NCBI GenBank assembly: GCA_031278395.1 | Contig: JAITKM010000039.1 | Coordinates: 11,147-75,146, forward strand | Direction: 5' to 3' | DNA: 64,000 nucleotides | From: Deltaproteobacteria bacterium | Lineage (GTDB): Bacteria > Bdellovibrionota_C > UBA2361 > SZUA-149 > JAITKM01 | Shown: positions 7,757 to 15,330 of the stretch, piece after piece | Position numbering within the stretch: the stretch's first letter is position 1 | How the letters are laid out: each line of letters opens with the position of its first letter | The notes under the pieces: generated by a model | What the model was told of the DNA's origin: nothing | The model's input: only the letters and a program-made list of their open reading frames with translations | Database searches by the model: none | Translations under genes and position numbers: made by a program

Positions 7757-9706
7757 ATGTTTAAAAAATCTCTACTAAATTTTCCTCTAAATTACCTCCT
7801 AATTTTTTTTGGTTTGGGGCTACTAATTACCACGTTCAGCCGGATCGCGCTGTTTTTCCTCTTTTATAATCGGGTTAGCTTAACTGAGGACTACTGGCTT
7901 ATTTTTCCTATCGGACTACGTAGCGATGTAATTTTAATGAGCTATCTTTCTAGCTTGCCCGCCATCTTCTTGTTGTTGCCCAAGAATTGTCTCAAATTTG
8001 GCAGCAGCTTGATTCGGCTTTATTGTTCCTGCTGTTTATTGTTAATTTTATTTACTGAACTAGCCACGCCGCAATTTATTCAACAATATGACACGCGTCC
8101 TAATCAGTTATTTCTTGACTACTTAATTTACCCCAAAGAAGTTTTTAATACTTTAATCAAAAGCTACTGGGGCACGTTATTACTAACGCTAGTGATGTTA
8201 ATTGCGGCTGGTTATGGTTTATTAAGATACGGAACTAAGTGGTTTAAACTTTCTAGTTCCAAATACAGCGCGCGCCTTTTGTGGTTTCTACTAGTTGCTG
8301 GGTTATTAGTTTGCGGAGCTAGAGGTAGCCTTACTTCAAGACGACCTATTAACACCAGTAATGCTTTTTTTTCGACTGATTCCATGACTAACAGTTTGGG
8401 ATTAAACTCGTTTTATAATTTACTTTATGCGATTTATTTAACTAAAAACGAAAGAAATCCTTTAAAAATGTATGGGATAATGAGTGAAGAAGAAGCGTAT
8501 CGCAGAGTGCGAAAATATATGTTTGCGTCGCAGGAAAGCTTTAGTTCTCCAGAAATTCCTTTTTTACATAAGGCGCAGCCGAATCAAAAATTTGAGACGC
8601 CGTATAATATTGTTATTTTTTTACAGGAAAGTTTAGGTGCTGAATTTGTAGGCTGTCTGGGGGGACTACCACTAACTCCAAACTTTGACGAATTGGCTCA
8701 AGGTGGTGTGCTTTTTACTAACCTTTATGCTACTGGAACAAGAAGTGTGCGTGGTATGGAGGCGGTAGTAGCTGGTTTTTTGCCGTCGCCATCTGAAAGT
8801 GTGTTAAAACTCAGTAATTCGCAAACAGGCTTTTTTACTTTAGCCGAGCTTTTACGACGACGTGGGTATGACACGAGTTTTATCTATGGGGGTATGGCAA
8901 ATTTTGACAATATGGCATCTTTCTATAGCGGAAACGGCTTTGGAACTATTATTGATGAAACTAAGTTTAACCAAGACGGTGAGAAATATACTTTAAAAGG
9001 CACGTGGGGATATTCTGATGAAGATTTAGTACGCAAAGCCAACAGCTATTTTAAAAATTTGGAAGGAAAGCCGTTTTTTTCGTTAATGTTTTCTACATCC
9101 AATCATGAACCATTTGAGTTTCCAGAGGGGCGTATTGAATTATACGAGCAACCCCAAGCCACAGTGCATAACGCCATTAAATATGCTGATTTTGCGATAG
9201 GTGAATTTTTTAAATTAGCCCGAGAGGAGGAATATTTTGAAAATACTATTTTTATTATAGTAGCAGACCATAATACGCGAACATTTGGGAAAAATTTGGT
9301 GCCGATTCATAAGTTTAAAATTCCAGCTTTAATTATAGCGCCGCATTTAGCTGCTGGGAGATATGACAAGCTGGCTAGTCAGCTGGATTTACCAGTTACA
9401 CTTTTAGGTTTGCTGGGTTTTGAGACAGAACATCCAATGCCTGGACGTAATCTTTTAACTTTACCGCAGGATGTGCCAGGACGAGCGCTCATGCAATTTA
9501 TGGATATCAACGCTTTTCGGGTTGAGGATCAGGTAGTAATTCAGCAGCCTAATAAGCCGCCATTACAATTTAAAGTGTTGGATGATAGCACGCTGCTGGA
9601 GACTGAACTTGACCCAGAGCTGGCTCAAGATGCTTTAGCGCACACTGTTGCGGCTAAGTTTTTGTATAAAAATAAAAAATATAAATTAAGAGAAAACGCG
9701 CGTTAA
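7757..9706 (+). CDS. LTA-synthase/sulfatase-superfamily membrane phosphotransferase
   Basis: A 649-aa protein. Residues 1 to about 200 hold four or five hydrophobic spans. From about residue 280 an extracytoplasmic alkaline-phosphatase-fold domain follows: NIVIFLQESLGAEFVG, PNFDELAQGGVLFTNLYATGTRSVRGMEAV (the Thr/Ser of GTRSVRG is the likely nucleophile), FSTSNHEPFEFP and FIIVADHNTRTF with metal-binding D-H. Such proteins move phosphoglycerol or phosphoethanolamine from phospholipids to glycans or lipids. In a diderm this is probably decoration of a periplasmic or surface glycan rather than lipoteichoic acid. No SD is evident. A strong hairpin follows the stop codon. Confidence 0.85.
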   Translation: MFKKSLLNFPLNYLLIFFGLGLLITTFSRIALFFLFYNRVSLTEDYWLIFPIGLRSDVILMSYLSSLPAIFLLLPKNCLKFGSSLIRLYCSCCLLLILFTELATPQFIQQYDTRPNQLFLDYLIYPKEVFNTLIKSYWGTLLLTLVMLIAAGYGLLRYGTKWFKLSSSKYSARLLWFLLVAGLLVCGARGSLTSRRPINTSNAFFSTDSMTNSLGLNSFYNLLYAIYLTKNERNPLKMYGIMSEEEAYRRVRKYMFASQESFSSPEIPFLHKAQPNQKFETPYNIVIFLQESLGAEFVGCLGGLPLTPNFDELAQGGVLFTNLYATGTRSVRGMEAVVAGFLPSPSESVLKLSNSQTGFFTLAELLRRRGYDTSFIYGGMANFDNMASFYSGNGFGTIIDETKFNQDGEKYTLKGTWGYSDEDLVRKANSYFKNLEGKPFFSLMFSTSNHEPFEFPEGRIELYEQPQATVHNAIKYADFAIGEFFKLAREEEYFENTIFIIVADHNTRTFGKNLVPIHKFKIPALIIAPHLAAGRYDKLASQLDLPVTLLGLLGFETEHPMPGRNLLTLPQDVPGRALMQFMDINAFRVEDQVVIQQPNKPPLQFKVLDDSTLLETELDPELAQDALAHTVAAKFLYKNKKYKLRENAR

Positions 9707-9762
9707 GAATCTATCGTCTAGAATTTTTTTGTGTAGTAAAAAATGCTAGACGGCAGATTCTT
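9705..9762 (+). terminator. hairpin after the LTA-synthase-like gene
   Basis: The arms AAGAATCT-CGTCTAG and CTAGACG-AGATTCTT pair over about 17 bases, with internal T7 and A6 tracts that extend the stem. It begins at the stop codon. There is no long U tract after it, so it may act as a bidirectional terminator or as an RNA-stabilising stem. Confidence 0.55.
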
Positions 9763-10110
9763 ATTTCCGGAGATAAACATTTATTTAATAATAAATCAAT
9801 TAATTACAGCTGGTTATCTGTTAAACCATTTTTTTTATATTAAATGATACATAGGTTTAATTTTTAACCATAATCTCAATATGAAATGTTTTATTTAGAG
9901 TAGAAGAGATCTTAACCTCCTTCATTAAATTCGGTTGGATTTGATGAAGGGGGTCAGTGTGTAAAAAAGTTTTAAGGTAATTATTTTTTATAGTTCCTTA
10001 AATGTTTTTATTAGCACGCTTTGGTTAAGTCGTTTGTCTTGCAAACAAATGACTTAATAATTGTTATACGTATCACAAACATTGTTTCAATATTCAGCGA
10101 CGCAGCTACA
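9763..10110. other. gene-free AT-rich stretch
   Basis: No open frame with coding character on either strand. It lies between the terminator hairpin of the LTA-like gene and the repeat cluster. Short palindromic pieces are present (for example CGTTTGTCTTGCAAACAAATG near 10029-10050), but I recognise no gene or RNA. Confidence 0.4.
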
Positions 10111-10274
10111 CTAAGTCAACTCTAAAGTAGAGATTAAATTACGAACGGTCGCGTAAGGGAGCGTCAAAAGTCATCACTCGTAAATTGCAATTTATCGCAA
10201 TTTTATGTCGGTGGTTTTTGCTTGTCCTACGCGAAGCGCATTGGAGTTTAGTCTATGTTTTAGAGTTGACTTAG
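10111..10274. repeat. 164-bp palindromic, MITE-like element
   Basis: CTAAGTCAACTCTAAA at 10111-10126 is repeated exactly in inverted orientation at 10259-10274. Between them a second imperfect inverted repeat (arms around 10158-10180 and 10205-10228, core GnnCAAAA) resembles hairpin elements elsewhere in the window at 29175, 53213 and 55681. Terminal inverted repeats without an ORF are the hallmark of a miniature inverted-repeat element. I see no clear target-site duplication. Confidence 0.55.
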
Positions 10275-10425
10275 TTGTTTTTGTGGAAACCATCGTGGAT
10301 TCCGCGCTAAGTTAACAATTTTAACATAGATTTTTGTTGTCCTGCGCGAAGCGCATTGGAGTTTAATCTATGTTTTGGAGTTGACTTAGTTTTTTAGAAT
10401 CCACGTTGGATTCTGCTGAGTTAAC
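10222..10425. repeat. two tandem ~90-bp direct repeats upstream of the serpin gene
   Basis: The units at 10222-10316 and 10337-10425 share a nearly identical first 54 bases (three mismatches, including GCGAAGCGCATTGGAGTTTA) and a related 3' part. Each 3' part contains its own small hairpin: 10285-10303 in unit one, and AGAATCCA-CGT-TGGATTCT at 10396-10414 in unit two. The stem sequence differs between units while pairing is largely kept, which suggests that structure is under selection. The second unit ends 34 bp before the serpin start, so the repeats form its leader region. Confidence 0.7.
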
Positions 10426-10459
10426 CTAAATTTAATCCCTTACAAAAGGAGATTTTTAG

Positions 10460-11704
10460 ATGAAACGTATGTTTGTTTCGTTAATGTTTGTTTTGGCAAC
10501 AGTTGTTTTGTCAACAACAATTACTTTTGCTAACGACGAGTATGGTGAAAAACTTATTAAGGAGCTTCAAACTATACGAGAAGACAAGTATGCCACAGGA
10601 TTCACAGATATTCTAGTGGATCCAGCTATTGTTTTAATAGCAAGAGCTTATGCAGATAGTGTTGTTAGTGACAACATGTCTGCTAATCCAATTGCAACAG
10701 CACAAGTTATTGCGTCGTTGAGTGAATTGGGGAATGGAACAACGGAAAGAGATTTATTAAATCTTTTAAAAATTGATCCGTTCAAGCTTCGAACTGTAAA
10801 TTATTTAAAGTTCGAAGAAAAACTTAAAAGCAAGCTAGGTTCAGAAAACTATAAAACTTTTTCCGTGATGCTTTTAAAAAGTCCTTACAGTTTCCGCAAA
10901 GATATACCGGAAATCTTTAAAAAGAAGTATGGACTCCAAACCTATGCAAGTGACTTAAGTGAAGAAAACATAACGGAATTAAACCAAAAGATTAAAACAA
11001 TTTCTGGTTTTAAGAACGTAGTTAGTTATTCACCTAACAACATTTTGTTGTCAGTATCAGCATCTGATACTATAGGTATTTGGCCAAACGAAATGACATA
11101 TAGAAGAGGTAAATTTTTGGGACAAACTGTCCCAGCAATAATTGGGAAAATTAACTCTTATAACACTGTACATTTAAATAAGCGTTATAAAGGGTATAAA
11201 TTTGAACTAAAAAATTCAAATGCATACTTTTTTTTAGTTGATGATAAAGATCAATTAAAAAAACTTGCTTTTCATATTGCTGACAAAGGAGTTCTAGTAT
11301 CGCCTCTTGACGATACGAAAAAAGGTCCTATTAATTTGGTGATTCCTGAAATCGACTCGCAAAAAAGCGAAATCAATTACAAAGAATTCGCTTTGAAAAA
11401 TGGGCATTACAATCCGTTTATTACAACTGCAGACTATTCAAAAGGAATAGTAGGAGGAACTGATGTTTATTGTTCAGATCTGAAAACCTTCGCTGATTTG
11501 CAAATCAGCGAAATGGGGATTAGATTGAAACAAGTAACTTATGCAGCGCTAGGCAGCAAGGGACTAGGACCCAAAATAGAAAAATTACCTGAGATCAAAA
11601 TTGATCGTCCGTTTTTGCTATTATTAGCAGACAAAGAATATGGCTGTTGTTTCACAATGGCATTCGTTTCAGAATTGCCAAAACAAGACGAAGAATCTGA
11701 GTAA
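10460..11704 (+). CDS. secreted serpin-family protein with shortened reactive-centre loop
   Basis: A 414-aa protein with a signal peptide (cut probably after TFA, residue 24). Serpin landmarks appear in order: NPIATAQVIASLSELGNGTTERDLLNLL (helix B/C region), the strand 3A-like LLSVSASDTIGIW, INLVIPEIDSQKSEINYKEFAL, and the terminal DRPFLLLLADKEYG-CCFTMAFV, equivalent to the canonical DHPFLF-IRD. The segment between VTYAALGSKG and DRPF is roughly ten residues shorter than in inhibitory serpins and lacks the E-E-G-T-E-A-A-A hinge, so protease trapping is doubtful. A good AAAGGAG Shine-Dalgarno precedes the ATG. A host- or gut-protease-related role is inference. Confidence 0.75.
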   Translation: MKRMFVSLMFVLATVVLSTTITFANDEYGEKLIKELQTIREDKYATGFTDILVDPAIVLIARAYADSVVSDNMSANPIATAQVIASLSELGNGTTERDLLNLLKIDPFKLRTVNYLKFEEKLKSKLGSENYKTFSVMLLKSPYSFRKDIPEIFKKKYGLQTYASDLSEENITELNQKIKTISGFKNVVSYSPNNILLSVSASDTIGIWPNEMTYRRGKFLGQTVPAIIGKINSYNTVHLNKRYKGYKFELKNSNAYFFLVDDKDQLKKLAFHIADKGVLVSPLDDTKKGPINLVIPEIDSQKSEINYKEFALKNGHYNPFITTADYSKGIVGGTDVYCSDLKTFADLQISEMGIRLKQVTYAALGSKGLGPKIEKLPEIKIDRPFLLLLADKEYGCCFTMAFVSELPKQDEESE

Positions 11705-11750
11705 TAACCACGTAAGACCAATCATAAAAGTGAATGGTTTTTATAACAAA

Positions 11751-11810
11751 CAAAGGGGTGCTAGGTTTTTCTGGTTTTGATAAACACTGGCACCTCTTTG
11801 TCATTTTTTT
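11751..11810 (+). terminator. rho-independent terminator of the serpin gene
   Basis: CAAAGGGGTGC at 11751-11761 pairs with GCACCTCTTTG at 11790-11800 with one mismatch and is followed by TCATTTTTTTA. The T tract reaches the stop codon of the opposing ruvX gene, so it sits between convergent genes. Confidence 0.75.
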
Positions 11811-12258
11811 ATTTAATACTGTTTAAATATGAATCTAAAATAATGGCAGCGCTGATTTTATCGAGCACTGCGCTTTTATCTTTATTTTTAAGCCTTGTGC
11901 CGATAACTATTTTTTCAGCCTGATTGGTCGTAAAGCGTTCGTCCCACAAAATTAACTCTATCTTTTGGTCGTTAATTTCGTTCTTTAAAAAAACTTTTAA
12001 TCTTTTGCTAAGTTGCATAATTTTTTTAGCATGTTCCCCGACTTTTCCATTTAATTCTTTGGGTAATCCAATAACAATTTGGACAACTCCCTTTTGCAAA
12101 ACTAAGTTTTTAATGTGGACAAATAATTCCTTTAATGTTTTATGTTCAACCGTCATGAGAGGCTGTGCTGTTATTCCTAGCGCATCTGTGATTGCTACAC
12201 CTGTTCTAGCTGCACCAATGTCAAGTGACATAATTTTTGGATTATTTGGTTTGATCAT
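11809..12258 (-). CDS. ruvX: RuvX/YqgF-type RNase H-fold nuclease
   Basis: About 149 aa from the ATG at 12258. It has the N-terminal SLDIGAARTGVAITD strand with the catalytic Asp, VIGLPKELNGKVGEHA (the family's GLP-NG-G block), LILWDERFTTNQAEKI, and a C-terminal DKISAAIILDSYL carrying the last acidic residue. The family is implicated in Holliday-junction or 16S rRNA 5'-end processing. An upstream ATG at 12288 would add ten residues but would abut the start of the divergent M23 gene; family length favours 12258. Neither start has a clear SD. Confidence 0.88.
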   Translation of the reverse strand: MIKPNNPKIMSLDIGAARTGVAITDALGITAQPLMTVEHKTLKELFVHIKNLVLQKGVVQIVIGLPKELNGKVGEHAKKIMQLSKRLKVFLKNEINDQKIELILWDERFTTNQAEKIVIGTRLKNKDKSAVLDKISAAIILDSYLNSIK

Positions 12259-12293
12259 AAATTGAAAAGCGTCATACACAAGTAGCATTGAAA

Positions 12294-13874
12294 ATGCAAA
12301 GAAATACTAAAGAGAAATACCAGCGTTCGCGCAATTTGCAGTTTAAAAACTGGGACTACGATTCTATGCCCCCGCCCCTGTTTTATCGTAAGCCGCCTAA
12401 GTCTTTTTTGCCCGGAAAAAAGACTGCTCAAAGTTATCTTTTGGCTAAAATTATTAAAGAATTTGCAGCTGCTGTTAGTGATTTATTTTATTTTATTCTA
12501 ATCTTTTGCTTCAAATCCAAAATTTTTTTAGCCGTAATTATTATTTTTATTGTTAGTGCTTCTTATTTTTATTTTAGTCCAGACAAAACCAGACAAATGG
12601 CTTTAGAAGAAAGTAATGTGCTGTTAAACTTAACGAATTCTATCGAAATTCCTACGCTCAAACCCCAACAACCAACTAGCGCGGCAGTCTTTGCTGGCAA
12701 GGGCGATACCTTAAATTCTATTTTAAAAAAATTCGGCATTCCTAATAAAGAAATAGCCAATATTCAAAAGGCTTCCACTAAAGCCCATATCCAAACTAAA
12801 AAACAACTTAAGACAGTTAAGGAAAAAGGCAAAATGATAACTAAAGAGATAGAAGTTGAAGTCCCAATTAAGACCGCAAATGTCAAAGCTCCGATTAAAT
12901 TAGGGATTTCGATTGGCGATCTCATTGAGTTAAACTTAACTAATTCAGAACTGGATTTGTCGTTCCATAATAAAGACGGTTTAATTACAGTTCGCAGAAA
13001 TAGTAATCAGCAATATTTAGTTGAAAAAGTAGCGGTCTCCAGAGTAGCTAAAGAAGTTATTGCCCAAGGACAAATTATTACTAACTTTACCGATGCAGCT
13101 AAGCAGGTTGGCTTAACCAATGCCACAATTGATAATTTAGTTGATCTGTTTAGCACGCGCATTAACTTTTCTAAAGGCTTGCAGTATGGCGATAAGTTCA
13201 CTGTAATTGTTAGTTCTAGTCAGCTTGAAGACGGACGAGTGTTGCGTGAAAATGATATCTTAGCGGCAGCTATCAGCTCGAATGGTAAAGATTATATGGC
13301 AATTCGTTATGTGGGGACTGATGGTAAAATTCGTTATTTCGACGAAAATGGATCGATCATAGGTAATTACTTTTTAAGATATCCAGTTAAGTTTTCGCGA
13401 ATTTCAAGTTCTGTTTCAGATGCTAGGTTTCATCCAGTTTTAAAAATTAAACGTCCACATAAAGGTGTGGACTTTGCCGCGCCAATTGGAACTCCCGTGC
13501 GAGCTTCGGGTAATGGCACAATTAAAAGTGCTGGACGCGATAAAAGTCGTGGAATTTATGTAGAGATTTACCATAATAAACGCTATCAAACAAAATACTT
13601 CCATTTATCAAAAATTGCTAAAGGAATTAAAAACGGAATACGAATTAAAAGAGGAGAAATTATTGGAGCGGTTGGCAGTACTGGGCTTTCCACGGGACCA
13701 CATTTACATTATGAATTTTGGGATAATGGTCGCTATGTAAATCCATTAAAAATCAAACTGCCAACTTTAGACGGCGTTGAGCGCGATAATAAGATTGATG
13801 CTAGCTACTTCAATAAAGTAGTTTTTACCTTAGATAATTATCAAAGTTTTAAAGATTTAACGCTTAATTATTAG
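12294..13874 (+). CDS. M23-family murein endopeptidase (MepM-like), membrane anchored
   Basis: About 526 aa. A cytoplasmic basic N-terminus is followed by a membrane span (around residues 70-95), then periplasmic regions with a GDTLNSILKKFG block resembling a LysM/OapA-like domain (around 140), and a C-terminal LytM domain. Zinc ligands are visible: HKGVD (H..D, about residue 388) and GPHLHYEF (HxH, about 469). It cuts peptide cross-links of peptidoglycan during growth or division. A TTG at 12288 is an alternative start. It is divergent from ruvX with only about 35 bp between starts. Confidence 0.88.
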   Translation: MQRNTKEKYQRSRNLQFKNWDYDSMPPPLFYRKPPKSFLPGKKTAQSYLLAKIIKEFAAAVSDLFYFILIFCFKSKIFLAVIIIFIVSASYFYFSPDKTRQMALEESNVLLNLTNSIEIPTLKPQQPTSAAVFAGKGDTLNSILKKFGIPNKEIANIQKASTKAHIQTKKQLKTVKEKGKMITKEIEVEVPIKTANVKAPIKLGISIGDLIELNLTNSELDLSFHNKDGLITVRRNSNQQYLVEKVAVSRVAKEVIAQGQIITNFTDAAKQVGLTNATIDNLVDLFSTRINFSKGLQYGDKFTVIVSSSQLEDGRVLRENDILAAAISSNGKDYMAIRYVGTDGKIRYFDENGSIIGNYFLRYPVKFSRISSSVSDARFHPVLKIKRPHKGVDFAAPIGTPVRASGNGTIKSAGRDKSRGIYVEIYHNKRYQTKYFHLSKIAKGIKNGIRIKRGEIIGAVGSTGLSTGPHLHYEFWDNGRYVNPLKIKLPTLDGVERDNKIDASYFNKVVFTLDNYQSFKDLTLNY

Positions 13875-13890
13875 ATTTTTTAATAAATTT

Positions 13891-13940
13891 ACCTCCAGGC
13901 TTTTTTTGTTTGCGGAGCAAAAAATGCAGGGGTGGTAGAT
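13891..13940 (+). terminator. imperfect hairpin after the M23 gene
   Basis: ACCTCCAGGCTTTTTTT pairs imperfectly with AAAAAATGCAGGGGTGGT around a short GC-containing loop. The TTTTTTTGT...AAAAAATGC core resembles the hairpin at 9705-9762. It is a plausible terminator, but the stem has mismatches. Confidence 0.4.
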
Positions 13941-13961
13941 TCCTAAAAAAAGATTTACCCA

Positions 13962-15107
13962 ATGTTGCTAACTAAATATTTTCAAACTTCCGCACCGCTT
14001 ATCCCAGTCTGTCCATATTTTTCTCAATGTGGCGGCTGCGCTTTGCAGAATCTGTCTTATCTCGAACAACTACAAAGCAAGTTGGCAATGCTCAAAAATG
14101 AAATGCAGTTGAGCGGCATTCAAGACAGCCTAATCAATTTAGTTGAGAACGTGATTGCTGGTTCAGATTATCATTACCGCAAAAGAATTGCGCTCCAGAC
14201 CAATAGCCGTGGCGAAACAGGTTTTTACCAGAGAAGAAGTAACACGCTGATTAATCTTCAAAGTTGTCCAGTTTGTTCACCGGCGCTCGAAAAAAAAATT
14301 GCTGATACGAAAAAGTTAGTCCAAGAATTTCCAGAAATTAAGCAGGTTCTACTAGAAGAAGGAATTAATGGAGTGTTTTGTGTTTTAAAATTAGAAAAAG
14401 CAGGCAATTCTTCAGAAACTTCTTTTTACCAAGAGTTACTAGCTTTGGCTAAAAAGTCATTTAACAATGTGTTGATTCTTGAAAACAACAGAACAGTTTT
14501 AAAAGATTTTTCAGCTGATTTACAGATCCCATTAAATCACGAGCAGAGTCTGTTATTAACTCTTCCGGCTGGCTCATTTTCACAAATTAATTGGCAGGTA
14601 AATCAGCAATTAATTCAAACTGTTTTAGCGGAAAGTTTGCAGCTGGCTAAATCGCGTGGAGGGCAACGAAAGTTACGAATTCTTGATCTTTATTCTGGTG
14701 CTGGAAATTTTTCTTTACCTTTAGCTCAAGCCGGCTGTCAGGTTACTGGAGTTGAGTGTAATGGGGAGCTGATTCGTCTGGGACGGGAAAATGCTAAAAA
14801 ATATGGTTTAGAAAAAAACTTAAAATTTATTTCTAGTTCTGTTGAGCAATTTTTAACTAGTGGTCGAATCAGATGTTCTGAACAATTTGATCTAATTTTG
14901 TTTGACCCGCCGCGGAGTGGACTGGAAAAAATTATCAGTTTCCTGCCGCCAGCTAAAAAACTGATTTTGATTTCTTGTTATCTTCCAAGTTTTTTAAAAG
15001 ATCTAAAAAATCTTTATAAATATGGTTGGAATGTCAAACGGATTGCCCCTTTTGATATGTTTGCCCAAACTCTGTATTTGGAAGTGTTGTCAACATATAC
15101 ACGATGA
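13962..15107 (+). CDS. RlmD/TrmA-family uracil-5 methyltransferase
   Basis: A 381-aa protein with the Fe-S cluster Cys pattern of RumA/RlmD enzymes: C17, C23 and C26 in CPYFSQCGGC and a later SCPVC near residue 101. It also has the SAM domain (LDLYSGAGNFSLPLA), FDPPRSGLEKI, and the nucleophile in ISCYLPSF (around residue 339; the usual form is SCNPxT). The family makes 5-methyluridine in 23S rRNA or tRNA. It is shorter than E. coli RlmD (433 aa) because the N-terminal TRAM domain is absent, so the exact target base is uncertain. Confidence 0.82.
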   Translation: MLLTKYFQTSAPLIPVCPYFSQCGGCALQNLSYLEQLQSKLAMLKNEMQLSGIQDSLINLVENVIAGSDYHYRKRIALQTNSRGETGFYQRRSNTLINLQSCPVCSPALEKKIADTKKLVQEFPEIKQVLLEEGINGVFCVLKLEKAGNSSETSFYQELLALAKKSFNNVLILENNRTVLKDFSADLQIPLNHEQSLLLTLPAGSFSQINWQVNQQLIQTVLAESLQLAKSRGGQRKLRILDLYSGAGNFSLPLAQAGCQVTGVECNGELIRLGRENAKKYGLEKNLKFISSSVEQFLTSGRIRCSEQFDLILFDPPRSGLEKIISFLPPAKKLILISCYLPSFLKDLKNLYKYGWNVKRIAPFDMFAQTLYLEVLSTYTR

Positions 15108-15330
15108 ATATAGTTGATAGTATATCAGTATAATTTTCCTAATTTTTTTCTCCAATGGCGGAGTTAGAATATTGCCATGTAATTTTCTATTAAAATTAAT
15201 TAAATAATTAAAAATAATTACTTGTTTAAATGTCTTTAAGTTGCTAGGTGAGTCAATAAAAAAACTCTGGAGTTGGGGGAATGTAAAAGCAGTTAAAGAA
15301 TAAAATTTATTATTATATATTTATAGGTAT

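Noticed and set aside
7757-9706. True lipoteichoic acid synthase
   Set aside because: LPS transport genes show a diderm cell; family membership does not imply lipoteichoic acid.
10222-10425. CRISPR-like array
   Set aside because: Only two units, each about 90 bp with internal hairpins and a 20-bp spacer; no cas gene nearby.
11924-12265. 113-aa plus-strand frame opposite ruvX
   Set aside because: ruvX has clear family motifs; the opposite frame has none.
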